Below, piece after piece: positions 44,054-52,911 of a stretch of DNA of 64,000 nucleotides. Every line of letters begins with the position of its first letter. The first letter of the stretch is position 1. The stretch is from an uncultured Ruminococcus sp. GTDB lineage: Bacteria > Bacillota > Clostridia > Oscillospirales > Acutalibacteraceae. The DNA is taken from NCBI GenBank assembly GCA_902787145.1, contig CADAEZ010000002.1, forward strand, positions 62,001-126,000, written 5' to 3'. The notes under the pieces were generated by a model that worked only from the letters and a program-made list of their open reading frames with translations, was not told the DNA's origin and searched no databases. A program made the position numbers and the translations under genes.

Positions 44054-47000
44054 ATGAAAATGCGTAGGACACTTGCTCTTTTACTCGCGGTAGTTCTCCT
44101 CAGCACAATGGCTGTTTTCAGCACCAGCGCTGCGGATACAACCAAGAGCTCTACAGGAGCGGGTTATTACAACTTGGGTAAGTATTCCGATCAGGTTTAC
44201 TCAGGCGAAGACCTCGGATGTACTTACAAGTCAACGGGAACCACCTTTAAGGTATGGTCTCCTGCAGCAACAAAGGTTCAGGTTAAGCTGTACAAAACAG
44301 GTACCGACCGAGAGAACGGCGCCGGCGTAATCGGCATCTATGATCTCACAAAGGGCTCAAAATCCGTATGGTCTACAACTGTTTCCGGCGACCACAAGAA
44401 CCAGTATTACACATATCTCATTACCGCGAAGAACACTTCCGGTACAACTGAGACAAACGAAACACAGGACATCTATTCGAAGGCTGTCGGCGCTAACGGC
44501 AACCGTTCGATGATTGTTGACCTCAAGAGCACAGACCCCGAAGGTTGGTCGGATGATAAGCACGTTACTTACAAGAACATCACCGAAGCCAATGTTTGGG
44601 AGCTTCATATCCGTGACTTCTCCGCTGACCCCGATTCCGGCGTAAGCGAAGCAAATCAGGGTAACTACCTTGCCTTCACCGAGGGAGGTACTACTTATAA
44701 GAAGCAGGGCTCAATAGCTACCTGTATCGACTATCTCGTAGAGAATAACATCAATACAGTTCAGCTTATGCCTTTCGCTGATTACGACCAGATTGACGAG
44801 ATCAACGGCGACTCCGCCGAGACTCGTAACTGGGGCTACAACCCGATGAACTACAATGTTCCTGACGGCGCTTATTCCTCCAACCCATACGACGGTAATG
44901 TTCGTATCAACGAGACCAAGCAGATGATTCAGGCTCTCCATGACCGCGGTATCGCTGTAATTATGGACGTTGTTTACAACCATACAGCCGGCTACGAGGC
45001 TTCCTGCTTCACAAAGACAGTTCCCGGCTACTACTACAGAATGTACAGCAACACCCAGTATGTTAACGGCTCCGGCCAGGGTAACGAGCTTGCCTCAGAG
45101 AACGGAATGGTAAGAAACTTCATCGTTCAGTCTCTGAACTACTGGGCAACAGAGTATCATATTGACGGCTTCCGTTTTGACCTTATGGGTTGTATTGATA
45201 TGACAACACTTAAAGAAGCTCGCACCAAGCTCAACAAAATCAGCGACAAGCTGCCTATGTACGGTGAGCCTTGGGCAGGCGGTGAAACAGCTTCCCAGAA
45301 CGGTGCCGGTACAAAGAACCTCTCTAAGGGTATCGGTTGCTTCTCCGAGGGCTTTGCTGACGCGGCTACAGATACAAAGGGTCAGGGATCCAGCTGGTTG
45401 AGCGGATCTTCAACAAAGGCTGCGACAGTATTAAACGGTATCAAGGGTAATATCATCAACTCATCAGATAAGACCCAGACCGTAAACTTTATTGATAACC
45501 ACGACAACTACACAGTATGGGATAGAATCGTAGGCGCCAAGACTACTTCCGGCGAAGGTAAGAAGTCCGTTACAACCTACTCCAACGTCAACAGCACAGA
45601 CTCAGGCTACCTCGGACAGTTAAAGGTTGCCGGTGCTCTGGCTATGACATCCCAGGGTGTTAAGTTTATGAACTCCGGTGACGAGTTCGCCCGTACAAAG
45701 AAGGGTACAAAGAACTCCTACAACTCTACCGATGAAGTTAACGCTTTGCATTGGGACAGAGTTTCCAAGTATAAGAGTGTTGTAGATTACTACAAGGGTC
45801 TGCGTCAGATCAGCACAGTATTCTCGGCATTCCACGATGATACAAATACCTCAGCCGGTACAATCAGCCAGATCAAGGCGGATTCCTGTATTGCGTACTC
45901 CATCAGCAACAACAAGTCAGGCGAATGGAAGAAGGCAGTTGTAATCCTCAACGCCGGCTCAGCTACATCCGTATCGCTTCCGTCAGGAACATGGACTGTA
46001 GTTGCTAACGACAGCAAGGCAGGCGTCACCTCTCTTGGTGAGAAGTCAGGCTCATATTCCGTACCCGCAAAGTCAGCCGCTATCCTTGTTGATTCCGACA
46101 GCTTCAAATCTGTTGACTGCGCTTCACAGTTTAAGTACGGTACACTCACAGTCAAGCACGTAGTTAACGGCTCACTCGTTAAGACAAAGACCGCTAAGTA
46201 TAAGATTGGTACAAAGTATCACGCTGTTAAGGACGCAGACATCCTCGTAAACAACAACTTCACAAGCGCTGAGGGTAATGTTTCCGGCACATTCAGCGGC
46301 GATACAACAGTTACACTCAACTATTCATCAAACGGCAAGGCTATGGGCAAGCTCACAGTAGACTATGTCAACGCCTCCGGCAAGAAGCTTACACCGAGTA
46401 TGTCTTACCTCCTCGAGAAGGGTGACAAGTACAGCATCCCTGTATGCGCTGTTCAGGGCTACCAGCTCGATACAGATAAGTATCCGGCAGGTACAACAGG
46501 CACATTCGCCGGAACTGACAAGACTGTCAAGTTCACATACAAGCCTCTCGCTTCCCAGACAACAACAGTTCACTACTATCGTTCACAGTCCTCATGGGGC
46601 AACTATGTATGCTGCTACGCATATACAGATGACGGCGACGAGCCTCTCGGCCCGTGGGTACAGTCCAAGACATCCCACAAGGGTCTTATGAAGACTGATT
46701 CCTCAAAGGGCAACGGATGGTTTACTATCACGATTCCCGTAGCTTCCTGTAAGGTAATGTTCCACCAGATGTCAGGCAGCGGTCAGGAGCCCGGACAGAA
46801 CGAACCCGGATATTCCGTAGCCGGTGACTGTACAATCCAGAACAAGGTTGTAACATATAACTCAACTCTTATCACATCTTACATTGATATCGACACAGGT
46901 AAGAAGCTCAAGGCTGATTCCTCAACCTCCGGTTCCAAGAAGAGCACAGATCAGTATACAACAAAGGGCGACGATTCCCTCGGAAAGCTCGTAGAAACTC

Positions 47001-47365
47001 CTGCTAACGCGGCAGCGTTCTACTCACCGGGCGTAATCAACGTAGTATACCTCTACAGAACCAAGGAAGAACCTCCCACAGAGCCTGATACTACTGTTCC
47101 GATAACCAGCCAGCCGATTACCGAATCCAATCCGGTTGGAAGCGGAATCTACGGTGACGCTGATCTCGACGGTCGTGTATCCATCAAGGACGCTACCCAG
47201 ATTCAGGAGCACGCCGCTTCATTGAGAACACTGACAGGCTTAGCCTTTACGCTTGCCGAAGTAAGCGGAGACGGTAACGTTAACGTTAAGGACGCAACCT
47301 GCATCCAGTGCTTCCTCGCCAGTCTGCCGGGTACAGGCAGAACAAACCAGCCTTACAACGGCTGA
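44054..47365 (+). CDS. Secreted type I pullulanase (GH13_14-like) with MucBP-like, starch-binding-like and dockerin domains
   Basis: 1103 aa from the ATG at 44054 (SD AGGAG 8 nt upstream; the GTG at 44045 overlaps the SD). Signal peptide about 1-26. A CBM48 domain at about 55-140 (TTFKVWSPAATKVQVKLY) precedes a GH13 domain with the type I pullulanase signature RNWGYNPMNYNVPDGAYS, DVVYNHT, the nucleophile Asp in DGFRFDLMG (about 370-378), the acid Glu in YGEPWAGG and FIDNHDN. A MucBP-like domain (VDYVNASGKKL...GYQLDTDKYPAGTTG, about 761-833) and a Trp/Tyr-rich possible starch-binding module (about 836-933) follow. The C-terminus is a type I dockerin (GDADLDGRVSIKDATQIQ, SGDGNVNVKDATCIQ). It debranches starch or pullulan at alpha-1,6 bonds, docked on a cohesin scaffold. 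Confidence 0.92.
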   Translation: MKMRRTLALLLAVVLLSTMAVFSTSAADTTKSSTGAGYYNLGKYSDQVYSGEDLGCTYKSTGTTFKVWSPAATKVQVKLYKTGTDRENGAGVIGIYDLTKGSKSVWSTTVSGDHKNQYYTYLITAKNTSGTTETNETQDIYSKAVGANGNRSMIVDLKSTDPEGWSDDKHVTYKNITEANVWELHIRDFSADPDSGVSEANQGNYLAFTEGGTTYKKQGSIATCIDYLVENNINTVQLMPFADYDQIDEINGDSAETRNWGYNPMNYNVPDGAYSSNPYDGNVRINETKQMIQALHDRGIAVIMDVVYNHTAGYEASCFTKTVPGYYYRMYSNTQYVNGSGQGNELASENGMVRNFIVQSLNYWATEYHIDGFRFDLMGCIDMTTLKEARTKLNKISDKLPMYGEPWAGGETASQNGAGTKNLSKGIGCFSEGFADAATDTKGQGSSWLSGSSTKAATVLNGIKGNIINSSDKTQTVNFIDNHDNYTVWDRIVGAKTTSGEGKKSVTTYSNVNSTDSGYLGQLKVAGALAMTSQGVKFMNSGDEFARTKKGTKNSYNSTDEVNALHWDRVSKYKSVVDYYKGLRQISTVFSAFHDDTNTSAGTISQIKADSCIAYSISNNKSGEWKKAVVILNAGSATSVSLPSGTWTVVANDSKAGVTSLGEKSGSYSVPAKSAAILVDSDSFKSVDCASQFKYGTLTVKHVVNGSLVKTKTAKYKIGTKYHAVKDADILVNNNFTSAEGNVSGTFSGDTTVTLNYSSNGKAMGKLTVDYVNASGKKLTPSMSYLLEKGDKYSIPVCAVQGYQLDTDKYPAGTTGTFAGTDKTVKFTYKPLASQTTTVHYYRSQSSWGNYVCCYAYTDDGDEPLGPWVQSKTSHKGLMKTDSSKGNGWFTITIPVASCKVMFHQMSGSGQEPGQNEPGYSVAGDCTIQNKVVTYNSTLITSYIDIDTGKKLKADSSTSGSKKSTDQYTTKGDDSLGKLVETPANAAAFYSPGVINVVYLYRTKEEPPTEPDTTVPITSQPITESNPVGSGIYGDADLDGRVSIKDATQIQEHAASLRTLTGLAFTLAEVSGDGNVNVKDATCIQCFLASLPGTGRTNQPYNG

Positions 47366-47404
47366 TTGGCTTTAGCCTTTAGTCATACCTAAATAATTAA
47401 CAAC

Positions 47405-47436
47405 AACAAGCGATGGCTGCAAGGCTGTCGCTTGTT
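47405..47436 (+). terminator. Hairpin between pullulanase and phosphoesterase genes
   Basis: Stem AACAAGCGA / TCGCTTGTT with an inner GGC/GCT extension; followed by TGACA rather than a long T run. It may partially terminate or stabilise the pullulanase mRNA. Confidence 0.55.
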
Positions 47437-47460
47437 TGACATAATCAAAGGACGAGTCAG

Positions 47461-49695
47461 ATGAAAAGATTAACATCATTATTGATTTGTATATTGATTG
47501 TTCTGACGGGCGCGGCGCTGTCATCCGCCGCTTACAACGCCGTTTCGGGAAAAATCAGCTACAGCTTTACAAAGCAAAATCCCGGATATGCCGAAGGTAC
47601 AATCACGCTATCCGCTCCCGCGGGGACCTACTGGCTTTACTGGGCTGACGATACAAAGGCGCTCGACGGTTACTACAGCCTCGCCAAGCTTACGCTAAGT
47701 TCGCAGGGCGCTAAAACACACAAAATGTACGAAAGAAGCGCGATCCCTGCCGACGCTAAAAAGCTTATAGCGATTCAGTCGTCGTCCGAACCCGCGTCCA
47801 AAAGAGTAACGGACGCCTGCGCGGTATATAATATTCCCGACAGCAAAAAGCTCGGACACAACAGCTCCGATAGAAAATATCGTTTTGCCTCTTATTCCGA
47901 CGTCCATATCGACGGGGTGAAGCTGACTTATAAGTACGACGAGATTCATCTCAGGAAAGCTTTTGATACGGCCGCCGCGCGCGACACCGATTTTATCGTG
48001 ATGTCCGGCGACTACGTCAACAACAATATCGACTACAGCGGAATCTCGACAAAAGAGTGGAAAACTTACCAAAGGATTCTCGCCGAATCCGACTACTGCA
48101 ATCCCGTGTACGAGGCAATCGGCAATCACGAGCTCTGGCAGGATCCAGTTTCGGGTACAAAGGATTTTATAAAGGGAACAGGACTTGACGGCTCAAAAAG
48201 CACCGCGCCCAACGCGTATTTCGAGAAAACTCTCGGCGGCGACCATTTTATCTTTATGGCGCTTGAGACAAGCTTCTATCCCGACCGAACCGAGGAGTTT
48301 TCCAACGCTCAGCTAAGCTGGCTTGAAGATTTGCTGAAAAAATACTCCGGCGACGGCAAAAACATTTATATTATAGAACATTCTTTGTTTTATAAATACG
48401 GCGCCGGCGACAGAATGACAGGCGGCGAGCCATACTACGACATTCCGCTGAAGGATGACCAGCAGTCAACCAGAAAGCTAAAAGCTCTCCTCGAAAAGTA
48501 TAAAGACGTTATCTTTATGTCAGGTCATACACATATCGCATTTGCCGAGCAGTATAATTTTTCCGATAATAACGGCGGATCCGCCCAGATGATACACAAC
48601 AGCTCCATCGGCGGAGTAAGGCATATCACAGGCGGCGAGCTTGACCGCGATTATAAAGAGGACGACGCGGAGGGATATATTGTTGATGTTTTCGACGACG
48701 CGATTATCTTTAACGGCGCCAACCTATACTATAATAAATATGATCCTAACTGCTGTTATATTGTAAATCCTTCGGCTTCTTTCTTTGAAAAACCTTCTGA
48801 GCCGGATTCCTCTGTTCAGCCGACAACTAACAGCGAGGCAACCGATACGATACCGGAAACCGAGACGTCTTCCGAAACTGTCACAGAGTCCGCGACCGAA
48901 TCCACCGAAACTCATACAGAAAGCCAAACAGAAACCCAAACCGAATCAGCTTCGGCAGCCGAGCCTAAGCTTTTGGGTGACGTAAACCGCGATACAATAA
49001 TCAGCGTCAAGGACGCCACTATGGTGCAAAAGCATTCGGCAAAGATTATTACTCTGAATGAGGAAGAAAAACTCCTCGCCGATGTTAACCTCGACGGCAG
49101 TGTAAACGTCAAGGACGCAACTATGATCCAGAAGCTTGTAGCCAAGCTTATAAAGTCATTTGACGAGGAGAACAATCGTCTCAAAACAGGAGCCGATATC
49201 AGAACCGAGGTGAAATCAAACCTCGATAAGTATTACCGATATTCATCCTACGACTGTTATCAGGCGCTCAAAAAGGCGTATAAAAGCAACGCCGAAACCG
49301 CCGCCCTCACAACCCTTAACGCCGACCTGCTCGCGGTAGTTGATCCGTCAAACGTCGACTTCACCGGCAAATGGACAGTTTATTTCGAGAACACCAACAA
49401 CTGGTCAAAGGTCTATGTATATAACTGGGGTCGTAACGGCGCAGGAAAGCCTGTTGAGTGGCCGGGCGAAAAGCTCACCTCGATCGGCAAAAACAAGTAC
49501 GGAAAATCGCTGTACAAATACACGGTTCCCGATACAAAGTACAACTGGGTATTGTTCTCCAACGGTTCAGATTCGGAGAAAACAGCAGATATCCAGCTTG
49601 ATGACAATAATATGGCATATTATATCTCGGGTACATCCGTCCCGTACGATGTTATGTCCTATGTGTTTAAGGACAGCTATATAGTATCACAATAA
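47461..49695 (+). CDS. Secreted calcineurin-like phosphoesterase with dockerin and CBM26-like module
   Basis: A 744-aa protein. Signal peptide about 1-23. An N-terminal beta domain (about 25-125) precedes a metallophosphatase domain with YSDVHID (about 145), MSGDYVNN (about 182), IGNHELW (about 220) and MSGHTHIAF (about 354), the full set of metal ligands. A Ser/Thr/Glu linker (about 444-500) leads to a type I dockerin (GDVNRDTIISVKDATMVQ, ADVNLDGSVNVKDATMIQ; about 503-563). The C-terminus (about 636-740) is a CBM26-like starch-binding module: WTVYFENTNNWSKVYVYNW, PVEWPGEKLT. It may remove phosphate from starch, which carries phosphate esters, or from surface polymers. That substrate is inference. 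Confidence 0.88.
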   Translation: MKRLTSLLICILIVLTGAALSSAAYNAVSGKISYSFTKQNPGYAEGTITLSAPAGTYWLYWADDTKALDGYYSLAKLTLSSQGAKTHKMYERSAIPADAKKLIAIQSSSEPASKRVTDACAVYNIPDSKKLGHNSSDRKYRFASYSDVHIDGVKLTYKYDEIHLRKAFDTAAARDTDFIVMSGDYVNNNIDYSGISTKEWKTYQRILAESDYCNPVYEAIGNHELWQDPVSGTKDFIKGTGLDGSKSTAPNAYFEKTLGGDHFIFMALETSFYPDRTEEFSNAQLSWLEDLLKKYSGDGKNIYIIEHSLFYKYGAGDRMTGGEPYYDIPLKDDQQSTRKLKALLEKYKDVIFMSGHTHIAFAEQYNFSDNNGGSAQMIHNSSIGGVRHITGGELDRDYKEDDAEGYIVDVFDDAIIFNGANLYYNKYDPNCCYIVNPSASFFEKPSEPDSSVQPTTNSEATDTIPETETSSETVTESATESTETHTESQTETQTESASAAEPKLLGDVNRDTIISVKDATMVQKHSAKIITLNEEEKLLADVNLDGSVNVKDATMIQKLVAKLIKSFDEENNRLKTGADIRTEVKSNLDKYYRYSSYDCYQALKKAYKSNAETAALTTLNADLLAVVDPSNVDFTGKWTVYFENTNNWSKVYVYNWGRNGAGKPVEWPGEKLTSIGKNKYGKSLYKYTVPDTKYNWVLFSNGSDSEKTADIQLDDNNMAYYISGTSVPYDVMSYVFKDSYIVSQ

Positions 49696-49708
49696 AGGAG
49701 ACAGAAAT

Positions 49709-50557
49709 ATGAAAAAATCAATAGCATTAATCCTCGCGGTTTTAATGGCATTTTGTTTTGTCGGATGTCAGCCGCCGCGCGAGACAGGTGAGATAATCGA
49801 GGATATTATCACATACCACGGCTGTTACGGAGATAAAGCCGATGAAAAGGTCAGCGCGCTGCTCGACGAGCTCAATTCGGTCGACAGCAAGCAGGGCGGG
49901 CTGTGGAAAAACATTATGGATTACTGGGACTATGCCAATAAAGACCTCAAGGTCAATATGAACAAACTCCCGTCCAATCTCTCAAAGCAAAATGACCTCG
50001 CTCTCGTTGTGCTCGGATTTGAACTCAATGACGACGGAACAATGAAGGACGAGCTTATCGGCAGATTAAAGGTGGCTCTCGCCTGCGCAAAGCAATATCC
50101 GAACGCCTATGTAATCTGCACCGGAGGCGGTACCGCAAAGGATAATAAAAAGGTAACCGAAGCCGGACTAATGGGTGATTGGCTAAAGAGCAAGGGGCTG
50201 GACGAGAAACGGCTGATAATCGAGAATAAGTCAATGACAACCGCGCAGAACGCCGAGTTCTCCTATGAAATTGTCCTCAAAAAATATCCGCAGATAAAGA
50301 ACGTCGCGATTATAAGCAGCGCTTATCATATAGCCTGGGGTTCGCTGTTGTTTGAGGCGGCATTTATGAAGTCCGCTTCCGAAAAGAACAAGCCGGCTCT
50401 CCACGTAGTATCGAATGCCGCCTATGATATCACAAACGACACCTATAAGTGGAGCGAGATTCTCCGTTGGGAGACAGGCGGAATGCTTCAGCTCGTCGGC
50501 AACAATGACCTCGCTATGAAGTATTATCTGAACACTTACGAAAAGCCCAAGCTGTAA
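49709..50557 (+). CDS. YdcF/SanA-like (DUF218) lipoprotein
   Basis: A 282-aa protein. The signal peptide ends in a lipobox (FCFVGC, about 15-20), so it is probably anchored on the outer membrane face. The core matches the DUF218 fold: LALVVLGFELNDDGTMKDELIGRLKVALACAKQYPNAYVICTGGG, TEAGLMGDWLKSKGLDEKRLIIENKSMTTAQNAEFS, and a late SSAYHIAWG where the family has a conserved His. DUF218 proteins are linked to envelope biogenesis in other bacteria; the exact reaction is unknown. SD AAAGGAG precedes the ATG, 13 nt after the phosphoesterase gene and 13 nt before the lysozyme gene, so it is part of one operon. Confidence 0.8.
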   Translation: MKKSIALILAVLMAFCFVGCQPPRETGEIIEDIITYHGCYGDKADEKVSALLDELNSVDSKQGGLWKNIMDYWDYANKDLKVNMNKLPSNLSKQNDLALVVLGFELNDDGTMKDELIGRLKVALACAKQYPNAYVICTGGGTAKDNKKVTEAGLMGDWLKSKGLDEKRLIIENKSMTTAQNAEFSYEIVLKKYPQIKNVAIISSAYHIAWGSLLFEAAFMKSASEKNKPALHVVSNAAYDITNDTYKWSEILRWETGGMLQLVGNNDLAMKYYLNTYEKPKL

Positions 50558-50570
50558 AGGAGTAATACAG

Positions 50571-51545
50571 GTGAACAGAAACAAAAAGATAAGGATAATA
50601 ACCGCGTTTCTCGCAATATTATTATGCCTTTTAATCGGTTTTTCGGTATTTTATCCCATGTTCGCCGGAGCCCTTGGTATGGAGGATGTATATAAAATCG
50701 GCGACGTAAACCTCGACGGCAGCGTCGACGTAAACGACGTCACCGACGTACAAAAGCGTATTTCTTCCATCGCCACTCTGAGCCCGGAGGGCTTCGACAA
50801 GGCGGATACCGACTATAATCACAAGATTAATATCAAGGACGCTACCCATATACAAAAAATCCTAGTAGGACTCTATACTCCGCTCACCGGCAAAAAGGGC
50901 GTTGATATCTCGAAATTCAACGGAGATGTCGATATAAAAAAGTTAAAAAAGGCCGGTTATGACTTCGTGATGATTCGTTGCGGATTCGGCAGTGACTATG
51001 CTAAACAGGACGACGTTAAATTTGAGAATAATGTTAAGAAATGCGAAGAGGCAGGTATGCCCTGGGGAGTATACCTGTACTCCTACGCAATGTCCTTTAG
51101 GGAGGCCGAAAGTGAGGTCGACCACGTGCTCCGCCTTCTGAAAGACAAAAAGCCGACAATGCCGGTTGCTTTCGATATGGAGGACGCCGATAACTATAAG
51201 TCAAAACGCGGTATGCCCTCTAACGCCGACCTCGTTGAGATTTGCAGGGTGTTTCTTGACGAAATCAGCAACGCCGGCTATTACCCGATTCTTTACGCCA
51301 ACCTGAACTGGCTGAATACCAAGCTCAACGACAAAACTTTGTTGGATTCGTACGATATCTGGGTAGCTCAGTGGAATACCGAGTGCAACTACAAGGGCAA
51401 GACCCTCGGCCTGTGGCAGTACGGCGGCGAGACGAATTATATAGAGAGCAATACGATTTCCGGACTAAATGGAATTTTTGACAAGGATTTCTGCTACAAG
51501 GACTATCCGCTCCTGATAAAAAACGGCCATTATAACGGCTGGTAG
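50571..51545 (+). CDS. Secreted GH25 lysozyme with N-terminal dockerin
   Basis: 324 aa starting at GTG 50571, 8 nt after SD AAAGGAG. An uncleaved or cleaved signal segment is at about 8-34. A type I dockerin lies at about 40-103 (GDVNLDGSVDVNDVTDVQ, DTDYNHKINIKDATHIQ). The GH25 domain, about 108-315, has GVDISKFNGDVD (Asp 112), MIRCGFGS, WGVYLYSYA, FDMEDADN (Asp 202, Glu 204), ILYANLNWL, IWVAQWN and LWQYG. GH25 enzymes cleave the MurNAc-GlcNAc bond of peptidoglycan. The dockerin predicts assembly on a cohesin scaffold, so it may trim the producer's own wall or attack neighbours. A strong terminator follows. Confidence 0.92.
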   Translation: MNRNKKIRIITAFLAILLCLLIGFSVFYPMFAGALGMEDVYKIGDVNLDGSVDVNDVTDVQKRISSIATLSPEGFDKADTDYNHKINIKDATHIQKILVGLYTPLTGKKGVDISKFNGDVDIKKLKKAGYDFVMIRCGFGSDYAKQDDVKFENNVKKCEEAGMPWGVYLYSYAMSFREAESEVDHVLRLLKDKKPTMPVAFDMEDADNYKSKRGMPSNADLVEICRVFLDEISNAGYYPILYANLNWLNTKLNDKTLLDSYDIWVAQWNTECNYKGKTLGLWQYGGETNYIESNTISGLNGIFDKDFCYKDYPLLIKNGHYNGW

Positions 51546-51566
51546 CCGATAATAGTAAAAACTTTT

Positions 51567-51598
51567 AGCTGAATTGCGTAGTTTTACGCAATTCAGCT
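51567..51598 (+). terminator. Strong intrinsic terminator
   Basis: A 14-bp perfect stem AGCTGAATTGCGTA / TACGCAATTCAGCT with loop GTTT, followed by GTTTTTTT. It separates the dockerin lysozyme gene from the lysis cassette. Confidence 0.95.
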
Positions 51599-51651
51599 GT
51601 TTTTTTGCCTGTTTATAGGGAGCCCCTTCCCGAAATGTAAAGGAGTGATAG

Positions 51652-51912
51652 TTGGACAAAATGCCGACTGAGATTATTGTAGCTTTGATTGGACTCGGAG
51701 GTTCCGCCCTCGGTTCGCTGATTGGAATAATGACAAGCAGCAGACTAATGAACTATCGAATCCAACAGTTGGAAGAAAAGGTAAGCAAGCACAACAACCT
51801 TATCGAGCGCACATATAAGCTTGAGCAGGGTCTGAGGCTTGCCGACGAAAAACTAAAGGTCGCAAATCATAGAATTTCAGACCTGGAAAGAAGGAATATT
51901 GATGAAATATAA
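51652..51912 (+). CDS. XhlA/holin-associated-like small membrane protein
   Basis: 86 aa starting at TTG 51652, 6 nt after SD AAAGGAG (the ATG at 51661 is 15 nt away). The N-terminus has one hydrophobic segment (EIIVALIGLGGSALGSLIGIM), and the rest is a coiled coil (RIQQLEEKVSKHNNLIERTYKLEQ...ISDLERR). This layout (single transmembrane segment with a coiled coil) is typical of phage/PBSX XhlA-like proteins, usually with the coiled coil first, so the family call is by analogy. It overlaps the next gene by 11 nt, in a three-gene holin/endolysin cassette. Confidence 0.7.
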   Translation: MDKMPTEIIVALIGLGGSALGSLIGIMTSSRLMNYRIQQLEEKVSKHNNLIERTYKLEQGLRLADEKLKVANHRISDLERRNIDEI

Positions 51913-52099
51913 AAAATGGATCAAGGCCGCTGTCGTAAGAGCCGCAAAAACCTCGGCTCAAACCGCCGCGGCTACAATCGGAGTCTCGGCTCTGATGTCG
52001 GAGGTAAACTGGACAGCGGTTGTATCAGCCTCAATCCTCGCGGGTATACTCTCCTTGCTGACAAGTGTAGCCGGACTTCCGGAGGTGAGCGAGGAATGA
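51902..52099 (+). CDS. Phage-type holin (r1t-like)
   Basis: 65 aa from the ATG at 51902 (SD AAGGAA at 51891-51896). Two hydrophobic stretches separated by a short turn: TSAQTAAATIGVSALM and WTAVVSASILAGILSLLTSVAGLP. The motif SALMSEVNWTAVVSASILAG with the ending SLLTSVAGLPEV closely follows r1t-family holins, which form membrane holes that release endolysin. The start lies inside the end of the preceding gene, and the stop overlaps the endolysin start (ATGA). Confidence 0.82.
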   Translation: MKYKKWIKAAVVRAAKTSAQTAAATIGVSALMSEVNWTAVVSASILAGILSLLTSVAGLPEVSEE

Positions 52100-52857
52100 C
52101 AGAAAAAGAGCTGCGGCAAAAGGTCGTAAAAGGAATAACAGTCTATAACGGAGCCAAAAAGGGGAGCGCGTCTCATAAAGAGATTCTTCGGATTTTTAAC
52201 AACTCCGGTCTGTGCAAGCGGTATACCATGACTGTCAGCGATCCATGGTGCGCGACTACCGCGTGCGCCGCGTATATAAAAGCGGGACTGACAAAAATTT
52301 TCCCCTGCGTAGACTGCTCCTGCTCTGTTATGATAGAAAAAGCGAAAAAAGCGGGAATATGGCGCGAAACCGACAGCTATATTCCAAAACCCGCCGACCT
52401 GATAATGTATGACTGGAACGACAACGGTAAGGGTGACTGTACCGGAGCTCCCGAACATGTCGGTGTGGTTGTTTCAGTTGTAAACGGTACAATCAAAGTG
52501 TTCGAAGGTAACAAGGATAACGCCTGCGGATACAGGAGCATACCCGTAAACAGCCGATATATCAGGGGCTTCATAACACCCGGATTTTCTTCAATCGCGA
52601 CTAAGCCCAAGCCCGTGCTAGAAGTCAGAGGCTATAAAAAAGGCGACAGAACAAAGGGAGTCCTTGCCCTCAAACAGCTTCTGTCATTGGCAAAGAGCAA
52701 GAAGCTGGTCACAGCCTCGTTCCACAACAACAAGATATTCGGCGCCGGAACCGAAAACGCGGTCAATCAGATTCTTAAGAAGCTTGGATATAAAGAAACA
52801 GGTATAGCCGGCGACAAGTTTCTTAAAAAACTCGGCGAGCTTATCAGAAAACAGTAG
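52096..52857 (+). CDS. CHAP-type endolysin/amidase without signal peptide
   Basis: 253 aa from the ATG at 52096, which overlaps the holin stop codon by 4 nt and has SD GAGG upstream; a longer upstream frame is discarded. The N-terminal 150 residues are CHAP/NlpC-like: SDPWCATTACAAYIKAG with the likely catalytic Cys 52, PADLIMYDW, and EHVGVVVSV with His 121, then FEGNKDNACGYRSIP. The last 65 residues (VRGYKKGDRTKGVLALKQLL...GAGTENAVNQILKKLGY) resemble a peptidoglycan-binding_1-like repeat. It would cleave cell-wall peptide bonds once the holin opens the membrane. Confidence 0.82.
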   Translation: MTEKELRQKVVKGITVYNGAKKGSASHKEILRIFNNSGLCKRYTMTVSDPWCATTACAAYIKAGLTKIFPCVDCSCSVMIEKAKKAGIWRETDSYIPKPADLIMYDWNDNGKGDCTGAPEHVGVVVSVVNGTIKVFEGNKDNACGYRSIPVNSRYIRGFITPGFSSIATKPKPVLEVRGYKKGDRTKGVLALKQLLSLAKSKKLVTASFHNNKIFGAGTENAVNQILKKLGYKETGIAGDKFLKKLGELIRKQ

Positions 52858-52911
52858 CAACTTGGTTGTAAACGTGCTATAATATGAGCAAAACTTTTTA
52901 GGATTGGTATT

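Noticed and set aside
51916..52095. 60-codon N-terminal extension of the CHAP endolysin frame
   Set aside because: It overlaps the holin gene in another frame and has no SD; the ATG at 52096 is coupled to the holin stop (ATGA).
51652..52857. Complete prophage
   Set aside because: Only lysis-type genes are present; no integrase, terminase, capsid, tail or replication genes occur on either side.
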